Shown here piece after piece: positions 1 to 10,736 of a stretch of DNA of 64,000 bases (its first letter is position 1; each line of letters opens with the position of its first letter). The translations under genes and the position numbers were made by a program. The notes beneath the pieces are model-generated. The model saw only the letters and a program-made list of their open reading frames with translations. It was not told the DNA's origin and did no database searches. The DNA is from Laccaria trichodermophora (taxonomy: Eukaryota; Basidiomycota; Agaricomycetes; Agaricales; Hydnangiaceae). The stretch spans positions 1 through 64,000 of the forward strand of contig JACTVC010000012.1 in the NCBI GenBank assembly GCA_018417955.1. Direction: 5' to 3'.

Positions 1-1136
1 AAAATGTCCTGCACATGCTCCTGCATAGTATCTATGTGTTTGTCTATATTGGAAATTGGCAGTGAGTCCCATGCATCCCTGACTGCATGGCAAAGCTCAT
101 CTACAGATGTAGGGGGGTGTGGTAAAGCATGTAGGACCTTTTTTAGTTCATGCCAAACTGGCTCAATAGGATTTAAATCAGGGGATGATGGTGGGTGATA
201 TAGCAACGGAATGCCTGCAGTAAAAAACCAGTTCTGCGTCGATTTACTGCAGTGACTTGCTGCTCCGTCCTGTTGAAAATAGACCTTGCCCATCTCTCCA
301 GTGACCTCAGCATGGAAAGAAGCCAAAACACCCTCAAGTACCTGGTCTTTGTATTGTGCTGAGTTCATCCCTCCTCCCTTCCCTCCTGGATATTCCAAAA
401 CAATCAATGGCCCCTTTCTCCCCTTCATGATACAGGCCCAGACCATAACACACACGGAGGACTGCTTGAATGTCAGGACAAGGCAATCTTCATTCAGTAC
501 CTTGTCGGTGCATTGTGTTATGTAGATTTTGCCATGGTTGTCTCCAATATAAACATAGCACTCATCAGACCAAATGACTTTCACCCAGTCAATCTCTGTA
601 AATCTCTTGTACATTTGCGCCCACTGCACACAATCAACCTTGTGCCTCTTTGTAAGGTAGGGGACCTTTTGCACAGCTCATCTGTGGTATCCTTCCTTGG
701 CTAAGATGTTTCAGACTGTACTCTTGCTGATTTTGGGCAATGTCGCATTTGCTATCTTGCAGAAGGGCTTTCTATGGTTGGTTACTGCAGTTCGGACCAC
801 AAGCTGTTTGGTTCGATCGGAAACCTCCTTTGGACAACCTGAGCGTTGCAAGTTCTGCAAGTTTCTGCTGGTTTCATATCTTTTCCAGATGTGGTCTGCT
901 GAGGACTTTTTGATTCCAAACATACTGCCTGCTTCACGAACAGATTTCCCAGCTTTGACAGCACTGATGAATCAGTTTTTGGTAGGAGTGTCATATTGAG
1001 TGCGAGAAGTCTTATTCTCCTTCATGTAGTGGATAAAAACGAAGATGGGGTGGGTATATAGACTCAAATATTTTCAACCACCATCAACTTTGTGACATGC
1101 CAACTCATGTGCCCCATTACTTTTTGTGACCACAAG
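1..1136 (-). mobile_element. Tc1/mariner element, copy 1, cut by window edge
   Basis: This is the same element as 22,061-23,386, shifted by 22,250 bp; its distal end lies left of the window. The transposase reading frame runs on the minus strand from an ATG at 1,025 to the window start. It carries the same three in-frame TGA codons as copy 2, so it is inactive. The terminal inverted repeat is at 1,106-1,136, and the flanking TA target dinucleotide is at 1,137-1,138. See the copy-2 entry for the catalytic motifs. Confidence 0.88.
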
Positions 1137-2115
1137 TACAGTGGTTGCAGCTCTCAAGGGACATTGGCTGTGAGGAGCGAACCACACAAGTGGTTTGGTG
1201 ACAAGCAGCCAACAAAGGATCACAGAATCACTTTTTAAGAAAAGAAAAAAACAGTTACTTTTTATGTAAACACCATAGCGGGCTTTGTGCCTGTAGATGT
1301 GCTACAGTTATTATAGAATAATATATAAAGTACAATCTATCTGTATATACAGGATATCATAGACAAACAATATGCACATGTGGGTGCTTATATACCCAGA
1401 GGCTGTGCACAGACCATGTGGTCATGTTTGTGCTAAAATCCAGTTGTGACAACAGCAAACAATGCCAACAACAATCAACAATCAACAATCAATGTCCTCC
1501 CACTGCCTGATTATGACGTCGCCCCCCACCACTCTAAGCCCCTGCGAGCCACTGCTTGCAGGGTGGCAATGGTGTCTGTTCTTGGCCACAACAACCAGCA
1601 GCTGGATGCCTACATGAGAAACATAGTGCAAGATCCCAAACTGGGATAGGCAGAGCAAGTGCGACACCTTTTCCAGGCTGGAATATTGTGGGGGCAGGTC
1701 AATAAAATGTAGGGTAATACTCTTTGTTGTAATTACATTTTACCCTTTCCACAAAGAGGAAAGTCATTGGAAAAATTTGAATATTCTCACTTGGAATAGT
1801 TGAACAGATCCAAACAAAGAGTCCTTTCTCAGAAATCTCATCCTTTCTGGCCCCTTTTCACAGCATGTATCAATTTTCCATGGCATCTGAAAACAAAGGA
1901 TCCCTTTCCTTTGGCTTTCCTCTTAATCTTACTCAATTGTTAAACTTTTACTACAATATCACAAACAGTAAAATCTTTTGAATATTTCAGCTTTTGTTCA
2001 CCCTTTACCAGGATAGAAAAGGCAAAGCAACTTTCTTGGCCTAGATTTTTTAAAATCCCATGCCTTTCCCCACCAGACAAAATTTAAATATAATCAGGAT
2101 GCTCTTGGAAAGAAA
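1137..2115. other. AT-rich repeat-island sequence without a recognised gene
   Basis: The stretch lies between the Tc1 element and the LINE insertion and recurs in copy 2 (23,387-24,367). A 67-codon ORF starts near 1,446 and has a low-complexity Asn/Gln start, but I do not recognise it. The two copies differ here by one extra C in a C-run near 1,543 and by one or two bases in an A/T run near 1,705. I see no RNA gene or terminal repeat that would classify the stretch. Confidence 0.5.
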
Positions 2116-2131
2116 AAGTGTTGCACTTTCT

Positions 2132-3839
2132 TTTTTTTTTTTTTTTTTTTTTCGAGTCAAATTTATAGTCCATTGGGGTGGAGCCCCATGTCAGACGTTA
2201 CATTCTAGTAGACTACCTACAGCCCCAATGCCATTTATGCCTAACCCCCTGTAGATCCCCTCATGTACTGGTGGAGGCACACCCATGGCGATCATTCCCC
2301 CCAAAACCAGCCTGGCACAGAAACACCATTTAGAGGGGCATCCGTTAACGTGGGCGGGGTAGTTACATCGTTCCCCCATATTTTGCATTCCGTCTGTTAA
2401 GTGTTTGGTCTTCCAAGTACCCGATCGTGAGTGATAGGTACAGCTTTAGGGATGAGCATGATTAGGCAAAGAGAAAATCCAGTTTTTGTGTTCTGTCACA
2501 TGATGTGTTTCGTCCTCTTGAGCAGTGTGATGCTGGTGTTCTTGTCTTAATAGGTCTTGTGCTTGAGGTCCGTAAGCTGAGAGGTGGGTAGTGAGGAAAA
2601 AAGAGTGTGGTTTTGTGGGTGAGCCCACTGGCCAGAGTTAGCTCTGCTGTTGAGCCTTGATCTGGCGTAGTACTTCCTATATGAAAAGAGACAGGGCTAC
2701 CTATCAACCTCCCTCAGGCTCTAAATGAGTTACATCACCTATTGCATCGCCCAGAGTAGTCTTGAATCTGGTGGTTCTCCCAACATACTTGAGCAGTTCC
2801 TTTATGCCGTCCATATCCTCCAAAATTCCCTGCAAGTCCCTTGAGCATTGGCCTAAGGCTTTGTCCATGTCATAGTGTTCGGCTGTGTATGTCTGACACT
2901 CGAAAAGATAATGGATGACTGTTTCCACTACTGACTCGTGCCCTGCCTCCCAGCAGCTCACGCAACACCTGACATCTGACCTGTTGATGTGGTGTAAGTA
3001 CCCATTGAGCAGTATGTGTCCCATTTGAAGCTGTATTAGCAGACTGGACTGTGATTGAGAGAGTGCATTGCTGATTTTTCGAAACTTGTTGAAAGGGAAG
3101 GCCTGATTGATGTGTTGGAACCTCATGAAGCGTGGCAAGGCTTTCCATAGCTTGAGCCATCTGACCATCTGACTTTCTGCAAGCTCCTGTTTTGCTGCCA
3201 CCATGCTGATAGGCAGAAGCTTCTGGAGGATGAGCGGTAGCTCCGCTGGCAAACTTGACTCCCCTGCTCTGCTTTCTTTGCCTCCTCATCTACTCTCTCA
3301 TTGCCCACTACTCCTTTATGTGCTGCTATCCACTTCAAGGCGAACTTGGCGGTATCTGTGGTGTTAAGCCTGTTAGTACTGTCATCCATGACCTCCATCA
3401 GCCTCATGTACTCCAGGACCAGATGCTGTCCTGGCCCTGAGTTCCTCACTCCTGTTGCCTTGATGAAGGCCTGACTGTCAGAGTAAGTAGTCACCTTCAC
3501 CTTCCCTACCTCTGATCAACCTTGCAGCATCCACACTGCCAGTATGGATTCTACTGCTTTGCCTTCAAATGTGGTGTGCTGCTTGATCAACCCTAGATGA
3601 AAACATAAGATCTTTTCCAGTTCCTCTGTCCCTTTCCTGTACAACACCACTGCTGCTCCAACCTTTCCCTCATAGCCTGATCCATCTGTGTAAATCTTGA
3701 TGTCTGAGTTGTCATTCTTCTCTGCCTTAATCGAATCTTCCTTTGTATCTGCAATTGTCATCATGAATTTGCTCTTGTATGTTGGCAGTCGAGGTTCTGG
3801 CATGATCGTTTCATATAGATGTGGTTTGATCTTGTAACT
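2132..3839 (-). mobile_element. 5'-truncated non-LTR retrotransposon (LINE), copy 1
   Basis: The insertion is flanked by an exact 16-bp target duplication, AAGTGTTGCACTTTCT, at 2,116-2,131 and 3,840-3,855. It ends in a long T-run (2,132-2,152), which is a poly(A) tail read on the opposite strand. These are the marks of target-primed reverse transcription of a minus-strand element. Only the 3' end was copied: the RNase H domain, a zinc-knuckle-like C terminus and about 550 bp of 3' untranslated region. The endonuclease and reverse transcriptase are absent. Confidence 0.92.
2704..3803 (-). pseudogene. LINE ORF2 3' fragment: RNase H and Cys/His C terminus, broken
   Basis: The first part reads IKIYTDGSGYEGKVGAAVV, the N-terminal strand of RNase HI with its catalytic Asp. 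KVTTYSDSQAFIKA, carrying the next acidic residue, and a Trp-rich helix ending in AAHKGVVGNERVDEEAK follow. The C terminus holds a CCVSCW...H...H...C cluster like the zinc-finger tail of fungal LINEs. An in-frame TGA near 3,520 splits the RNase H domain in both copies. In copy 1 a C-run near 3,258 is one base shorter than in copy 2, which adds a frameshift. It is dead in either case. Confidence 0.85.
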
Positions 3840-4265
3840 AAGTGTTGCACTTTCTCAAGATATCCTGATTGGTAATGTTGGGCAATGTTTCTCATGCTAA
3901 TGAATGAATGGTGGAGGTAAATGCAAGGCAACAATGGTGGTGACAATGTATGATGTTGTCATTGTCTAGGTCCTTTGTGCCAATCCAGGTAAGCCAACAT
4001 AACTCTCCCCCATTCACCTGTCTGACTCTGAATCCAGGTGCCACATCGCTGACACTGTCAGCAATGTGGCAACCAAATGGTGAATGACTGATGTCGTCTT
4101 TGGTGTTGGTTGGGACCAGATTGTAACTTGTTGGTACCACTGTGAATGCCTCACCTGCTTGACCACCTCCTTACTATCATTACTTTCCACTCCCTGATGC
4201 ACACTACCAGCTCATGATACTTATGCTCACCTATGCCATCTGTCACTATTTGTACTATGTCACAT

Positions 4266-5275
4266 TGTTAGAGTTTGATGACTCGTACGTTGGTGTATTC
4301 CTATGAATACAAACATCAGTTGTAGTAGTTGAATTGAAACATACGTATAGTTGTGTTGACATGTTGAAGAGTCAAGTCAAGTATGATATTCCCTAGATCA
4401 CGTGAGTTCTTAGCATGATTGATGAGTGATTCGGTAATGAGTAACATCATGAAACAAGTTGTGAATTGTTGATGAAGAACACTGTAAATCTGAAATGTTA
4501 GTCCTCAGACATTAACAGTTCGGATCAAGTATGTGATAGCTCAAACGCTTTATCAAGTACTTGAAACAGCTAACTAAGTCTTTTATTCAAGATCTTAAGT
4601 TCAGACAAATGTGGGGTAAAGTAAGTATGATTTCTGTAGCTTTACTGACATGTCATATACCTAAAGTACTTAGTTCCAGAACCTAGAAGAACTTAGAAGA
4701 ATGTTTAAGAATGTTCCGTCCTTGTTTGTCTTTGTTCAACATGTTTGTTTGTTAGGTTCTGTTTGTCAATCGCCTATACTGCAAACACGTCGCTAACACA
4801 TTCAAGAACTGGATTTGAGGTATATTAGCACACTACAACCGGATGTCCTACGTGCTATTGAGAATCACAAAATAGAAATTACAATGTAAATGATCTGAGT
4901 GAACCTTAGAGTAATGGAATGATAGGGAATAAATAGAGGTACTATAACACACATGTTCACTACCACTGTACTTATACCTTGTGTTGTACATGAGGAATAT
5001 CATCTATTACTACACCTACATCCTCTGACTGCTTAAGCACATAGCCCTACCAGCAGCTCTTCTTAGGCACTAAGAGAATAAGGCGTCAGCAGACTAGATC
5101 TTCGTCAATCCACACAATCTCTGCAGGAACTGTCCTTGGAGGCTGGAATACAGGAACATTGGACTGTCACGTTTCATGACTCTGAGTGTTTGATCATTAG
5201 AGCAGAGTCTTCACACCTTCATCTGCTAGGGTATCCTACAGCTTTCCCACTACTTGAGTGATCACTACATCAACA
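4266..5275. repeat. Possible solo or truncated LTR, copy 1
   Basis: The block begins TGTTAGAGTTTG and ends ...CATCAACA, a TG...CA layout. It contains an AATAAATAG promoter or poly(A)-like stretch near 4,928. GTGGTTCACACAG follows directly and could be a decayed primer-binding site. No 5-bp target duplication, second LTR or gag/pol frame is visible, so this rests on ends and composition only. The flanks 3,856-4,265 and 5,276-5,663 hold no recognisable gene. The same block is at 26,520-27,529. Confidence 0.25.
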
Positions 5276-5694
5276 GTGGTTCACACAGATTCCTGGTTGC
5301 CCTTCTTTGGGAGTTGAAAAACAACACTAGGAATTACTACCACCTATGTACTTGTAAACAAGCTTCTATTAAGGGAAAAATAGTTCTAGATAGTCTTCAT
5401 GTTTCCTAGTTTCCAGAAACCTAGAAACCAGGGGAAACCACTGAAAGCTGAAATCTATTTCTCCATCTTACTGATGAAGTTTAGAAAAGCTGCAAATACA
5501 AAAAGCCAGGCTCAGTACCCTGTAAAGCCACTGTTTTTGAATGCATTCAGGTTGTCATGGGTTTGATTTTGATCAATGTAATTTCCAACTTTCCAGCTTT
5601 TTCACTTGTGGCAAGTCAAAAAGTGGGAAAACTAGATATGTAAATCTTGATCTTGCTGATGTATGTTTTGATGTCTGATGTATCTTTCTTGTAG

Positions 5695-5846
5695 CTGCAC
5701 CTGCAGAACTGCCCCTGTTAACGAGGCAGGAGGCAGAAGTATAACCTGCAACTGCACAAAGTGAGTCGCTGTTGTGTTGGTGGGACACTAGTTGCTGATG
5801 AATTTCAATCAGCTGTGTGTACAAGCTGGAGGAATGCAAGTGCTAA
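5695..5846 (+). pseudogene. Metallothionein 3' half (exons 3 and 4), copy 1
   Basis: Two exons (5,695-5,760 and 5,813-5,846) match exons 3 and 4 of the intact metallothionein at 36,629-36,780, including the gtgagt donor and the final GAATGCAAGTGCTAA. Exons 1 and 2 are missing: sequence up to 5,663 is transposon cluster. One cysteine codon, TGC, has become GGC, and several CpG sites have become CpA or TpG. It is a fragment of a gene split by insertion. In copy 2 the matching 5' half is visible at 18,722-18,855. Confidence 0.9.
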
Positions 5847-6652
5847 GTGGACAGGAACCCATTGAATTTTTGTAGTAGTATGTAATAAAGTAATCATAAT
5901 GGTTGCTTGTAATGAACACAGTAGTGTGCAAAAACACTGGAGATCTTCTCATCTTCAACCAGGGTTACCCCTCAATTGACCTGAACCCAGTAATAATGAG
6001 TATGTGAGCTGTAGTGGCATTTCATTGTAGGGGAGTAAATATACTGAACACTTTCTGAAGAGCATCATGAATCAAGCCACATTTTACTGGCATGTATGTA
6101 CAAAAAGCAAAAGTCATCTAGGCGAAAATTCAACGAAATGTTCTGCCCAGGTATAAGAAGTCAAATGTGTCTGTTGTGTGGATTATCAGTACAAGCTGGA
6201 TTGCAGTACAAATGAAGGCAATACACTGACATGGTAATACTGGCTGTTATCATCAGAAAATTGAGGCAAAGCATTGGGTTTTGCTTTCAGGGGAACCTGC
6301 AGTCTCTGTATATCTGGGCATATTCAGGAAGGGGGAGTGCACACAGGTGATATGATGGTGTGTTTTCACCTCAAGGTCAAGCCTGTCTTGTTGAGAATAT
6401 TATCAATCCCTTGCTTCTTCAAGAATTCGGAAAATGGCTTGGAATTATCATAGAGGGTATCAACGACATCAGCAAGGATGTACAGCTTGGTCTTCTTATC
6501 ATCTAAGCAGAGCAAGGAATGACCTACAAAGTATTCATGTAATCAGTCAGGACATACTGAAATACATGTGGTTCCACTCCATGCCTTCAAAATAAAGTTA
6601 GAATTAAACTGTCCAGCCATGGCAATAAAAGGCTTACCTGCTTTACTTTATC

Positions 6653-7690
6653 ACATGGGGCAAACAGCATTCCTTGCCTGATAAAGAGGTAATAAATGAC
6701 AGATAATTATGTACATTAGTTAATTCCCCATTAGTGTCAAAAATGTTCAAATGAAAAGGTTTCATTGTTATTTCAACTTTGCACCCACAAAAAGGTGATA
6801 TCATGTCTGCAAAATATTTATTAATGGTTACTGGTGCAAGAATGATTGAAAAACAAAAGAAATCTTTGTGAGGAAAGAAAGATAAAGAAAGACCCTGTTT
6901 TCTCTTGGCAAAAATGATGAGGCAACTATTTAATGTCTTGAAAGGCCTTTCTTGGCACTGTAAAAAGCAATAAAGGAAAATTAAATTTTACCCTCTTAAA
7001 CAAAGGAACCCTGAGAGATAATTTTAATTCTTTGTTCCTGTTCCCTCAGGTCAAAAAGATCTTTCAATGACATTAAATAGTTGCCTCATCACAGTGGACG
7101 CATGACAAGATAATTTGTGTTGGAATATGTTAAAAATATCTTTTGGAAGTTCCTTATTTTTTCCCTGTCTTCTACCAGATATGTTTGAAAACATGTAGAA
7201 CATATTGAGATACATATATAGACAATTCAAATTGACCCAATATCTTTCAAGTAAGTTTCTATATGTTTTTAACCTGTTTTATACGTATTTAATCTTCATT
7301 TATTGAAGAAAATGTTTGTAGATGTATTACATGTTTCTTACTAGAAAACAGAAAAAAAATAAGGAACTTCCAAAAGATATTTTTAGAGTATTTCAGTGCA
7401 GATTATCTTGTCATGTGTCCAGTGTCATTGTTGCCAAGGTAAAACAGGGTCTTTCTCTATCTTCCTTTCCTGGCAAAAATTTCTTTTGTTTCTCAGTAAT
7501 TCCTGCACTAACAAACCACCAATAGCTATTTTACATACATGACATCACCTTTTTGTGGGTGCAAAGTTGAAATGACAATGAAATTTTTTTATCTGAACAT
7601 TTTGACACTAATGTGGGATCAAGTATTTAACATAGTTATCTACTTTTTATTACCTCTTTACCAGGCAATGAACCCTGTTTGCCCCTTGGG
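6653..7690. mobile_element. Long-hairpin (foldback) element, copy 1
   Basis: The ends are imperfect inverted repeats: GGGGCAAACAGCATTCCTTG at the left, and on the other strand GGGGCAAACAGGGTTCATTG at the right. The similarity runs on through most of the element; GTGTCAAAAATGTTCA and the mirrored GTGTCAAAATGTTCAG are one example. Each arm is therefore about 400-500 bp and the element folds almost completely on itself. The empty site is visible in the intact gene near 37,666-37,676 (CTTTATCCCACAG), and TATC occurs on both sides. No ORF of note is present, so it is non-autonomous. Confidence 0.85.
6915..7091. mobile_element. 177-bp MITE nested in the hairpin's left arm, copy 1
   Basis: The inverted repeats TGATGAGGCAACTATTTAAT (6,915-) and its complement ending at 7,091 bound a 177-bp sequence. 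It has no counterpart in the right arm of the hairpin. The insertion point is thus defined by comparing the two arms of the host element. Superfamily is unassigned; the target duplication is unclear (TGA or shorter). Confidence 0.8.
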
Positions 7691-8000
7691 TATCCCATAG
7701 ACTATCCATAAGCTTAGTGTTAACTGATTCACCTTCCCTGGAAACACAGCCATTGGCTTGGACCATGAACCAATTCATGAAATACCCAACAATAGCAGCA
7801 GTGCAATTATCACAGAGCAAAGGGGACCAGAACTTTAAAACTTTATTCAAACCTACATAATTGGCATCAATGATATTTGAAACCTTGATGCAGTCGAAAT
7901 GGATGCTCAAAGGGATGCCATCTGCAGCCAATGAGCCTGCTCAAATCCTGCATGCAAGGTCACATGCATCAAGCATCTGGACAAATAAGGATGTTGATGT

Positions 8001-9071
8001 TGGAACAGGCAGAGGTGCTTCCCCAGCATATAGCTAGCTGGGTAGATGGTGGTATTGCTGTGAGTAGCTATGACATGTGATACATGTATGGGTGTGCACA
8101 TGACTGCACTCTGAAGCAGGGAATCCCTATGTGGTTTGTAATAACACAGCGCGGCAAGCCGCATGGCCCGCTACGGTCCATTTCAATCAAACATTAATTT
8201 ATACAAGCATGAAGAATATTTAACGGCCATCAATATGTGGGATGACACCAAGGTGGAGGACTTTTTAAACTCGCATCCGATTTTGGACAATGTAACTTGT
8301 CCCATGGACCTCCTTGTACTTAAAAACCATCTCCGTCATTTCATTGGTTAATAAGTTTTTGGACTGTTTTTCATTTGCAATTTCTTTGTACAGACTATGT
8401 AGATAACTTTACACTGTATATTCTTGTCATTGCTTGCACTGAATGATGTCCATATTGGTGAAGAGATTGAGTCCATAATACAGCGAAGTTACTATCAATT
8501 TACGTGTCCTATAAAATTCTTTATCTGCTCGAATTATTTAGTATGTATTCTGAAATCAAACAAGTCCTTCCTCCGATAAAGATATTATGTACTTTAAATT
8601 CAGGCATCATCCACATCTGCCATGATTTGGTCTTCATTCGCCAAGTCATCTGTATCAGCTGTGCCAGACGTGGACGCTGACAACGGGGTGACTGAGGCTT
8701 TTTCTTTCCCTTTAGTGGTTGCTCTTACACTGGCAGGTTCATGACAAGCGTGATTACAGAGTCGTCGTATAAAAAAAACAAATAGGGCGAGGATTCCTGA
8801 CTTGCTTTTAATTCAGCGCAGACTGTTACATACAACAAATATAGATAGAGAAGAAATTTACATGATGAGTTGTTATCATCTGCCCATTTGTTCATCCTGA
8901 TCACTTGCTCATGACATGTTTGGCTACAACATGATATCCATGTTCAGTTCCAGCGTCCCGCAGCCTAGAGCGAGAGTGCGTGTGACCGTGTGAAGAAACG
9001 TGATGTCTCAGTGGCACGTGCAGCACGTGAATTTTTTCCCACCCATGGACCCACCACAAGACCCACTACTA
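8001..9071. other. Insertion of unknown type in the DUF4470 gene copy, copy 1
   Basis: The intact gene reads straight through this point (near 37,967-37,985), so about 1.07 kb was added after ATGTTGATGT. A sharp rise in CpG occurs inside it at about 8,145. A minus-strand frame near 8,597-8,770 reads CNHACHEPASVRATTKGKEK and ends in an acidic tail; a plus-strand 62-codon ORF starts at 8,163. I recognise neither, and no terminal repeats are evident. It could be a transposon remnant or a captured gene piece. Confidence 0.5.
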
Positions 9072-9161
9072 ACGTAGCGGGAATCTATCGGCCACCCCAC
9101 GCAGCTGTTCAGAGAGGAAAAAGTAGTAGCAGCCGTAAATGTTTTCGGCGTTGGCTCCGTG

Positions 9162-10500
9162 AATCAGTTGAGATTGCTGTGTTTGACAGCAGTTGCTTAC
9201 CTTGCAACCGTAATCAATCCCCTTCGCCTGCCGACACTCAGGAAGGTGCTTGAAATCAGAGCCGCCATCTGTCCTCGTCAACTCCATGAGCCCTCTCGTC
9301 CACGCCGCTTAAGACCACAGGGAGCCATAGTATTGACTGAGAGGACCTTAGACGTGAAAGTGAGGGAGGGAGGTTCTGCCCGCGAACGTACGTCAAATCC
9401 TTCTCGAACGATCACTGCGTTGACTTACCAAAATTGAAGCCAAAGTTTCATTGCAATTGCGTTCTACAAAAGGTTCGTTAGTGTTAACAGCGGAATGGTG
9501 CTGAAGACCACTTACCGAACGAGAGAGCAGAACTTTCCGTCCTGCTGCCCAGCCGCTTCAAACGGATCGTCATCCCCTGATGCCCACGCTCTTGCACTGC
9601 GTCGCCGTCCTGCACGTTGTCCAGACCTCGCAGTAGGATCGTTTCCGACGCCCCACTCACGACCGTAAGTCGTCCCCCCCTTTAATTGCCATTTCGCTGG
9701 GTAGAAGTCGTTTCTTGCTGTCTAATAGGGTCCGAGTCGTCATGACTTTTTTTTGAAAAGGTAGGTGAGCGTCAAAAAATTTTGTGGAGTTGTAGACAAC
9801 TTACCCGATGTTACAACGACTCGTGTCGTCGGTCGCCATCCTCTCAAGTCACGTGATCGCCGTCGGCATCATCTTCCCCCGTTGGTCTGACTGGTGCGAC
9901 GTTGTTGTAGTAAGCAGCCTCGCCGTGGAGTTCTCGCTGTCCAGACCTCGGATTAGCGTTGTTTCGGAGGTCCAACTAACGAACGTAAGCCGTTTCTGTC
10001 CCATCAAGGTGATCTCGTCGTCGTGAAAGTCATCTCTTGTGGTCTAGGGGGTCGTCGTGAGTTGCGGGGATAGGTACATAGCCGGATGACTTACCCAACA
10101 TCCAAACAGCCCTTGCTGACATGTTTCCCGTCCTTCACCTAATCCATATCGCCGCCCTCACTTGCCATCCCTCCCCAACGAACGCACCGTTGGTCTGTCC
10201 AGCGTGACATCGATGAAATTGCGTGGGTATCCATGTTGTCGACGACGTCTGCTATGCGGTCAAAACGCTGACTTTTCGTCTTGAAGTTGCCTTGGGACGA
10301 CGTGTCGTCGTCGTTGGAGGTGATGATGGTAAGTGGAAGGAAGTCGGTGCAAAACGAGTGAATAGTAGTGATACGCCTGTAATAGCGGCCGAAAACGTTG
10401 AAATTTGAATACGAGTGAGCAAGTCATAGATAGCACATACTTACCCGAGCACAGGTTGAACGACGTCGTGAACCTGTTCGTCATTGACCCCACGTTGACG
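9162..10500. repeat. Diverged tandem-repeat region, copy 1
   Basis: Blocks recur inside the region at intervals of a few hundred bases. CTGTCCAGACCTCG-like blocks are followed by CGTAAGTCGT-like ones (about 9,617 and 9,938). GTCGTTTCTTG and GTCATCTCTTG blocks are followed by GACTTACCC or AACTTACCC (about 9,708 and 10,028). The same blocks in the same order occur at 61,680-63,260. Many contain GTAAG or CTTAC, as if exon-intron units had been copied, but I find no long conserved frame. It ends just upstream of the 2H-phosphoesterase promoter. Confidence 0.65.
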
Positions 10501-10604
10501 TGTACCGCGTGATGGGTGTTGGAGTGAAAGCCAGTGCCACACCAATGCCACACTTGCGTGATGTCATGACTCCGACTGAAGTCACACCATCTCCTCTTCC
10601 AACA

Positions 10605-10610
10605 TATAAA
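10605..10610 (+). promoter_or_regulatory. TATA box candidate of 2H-phosphoesterase copy A
   Basis: TATAAA lies about 130 bp upstream of the first conserved codon. It is kept in copy B (32,859-32,864), but the third paralogue reads ACATACAACTC at the same place, so that copy has lost it. Confidence 0.5.
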
Positions 10611-10736
10611 TCAGAGCTCTCCAGCTTCCAATTCACATATCCACTACCTGCAAAAGTGTATACTTTGACCAAGGTTTTCAAAGGTATTACTGTTCAGCCA
10701 TCTTACGTCGTGCATACTAGGTTCTTAACATTAACC

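Larger units (their letters stand above)
6031..9161 (-). pseudogene. Decayed 3' part of the MYND/DUF4470 gene, copy 1
   Basis: Pieces match the 3' exons of the intact gene at 37,279-39,437 through the GGCTCCGTG at 9,153-9,161. Examples are SNIIDANYVGLNKVL and YFMNWFMVQ near 7,650-7,930, and TIR-free matches at 6,120-6,560 and 9,082-9,161. Two insertions interrupt it, at 6,653-7,690 and about 8,001-9,071. The 5' half, with the MYND finger, is absent. CpG sites of the intact gene are largely TpG or CpA here. The first part of the DUF4470 fragment is preceded at 5,989-6,030 by the last codons of a 2H-phosphoesterase. Confidence 0.88.

Noticed and set aside
4..1000. Plus-strand ORFs of 60-100 codons over the Tc1 element
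   Set aside because: They are antisense shadows of the minus-strand transposase and repeat exactly at 22,254-23,249.
4266..5275. Complete LTR retrotransposon
   Set aside because: TG...CA ends and a possible primer site are present, but there is no second LTR in the same unit, no target duplication and no gag or pol frame. It is kept only as a low-confidence LTR-like block.
7322..7525. 67-codon ORF in the hairpin element
   Set aside because: It lies inside a hairpin arm, has no domain, and the other arm lacks an equivalent frame.
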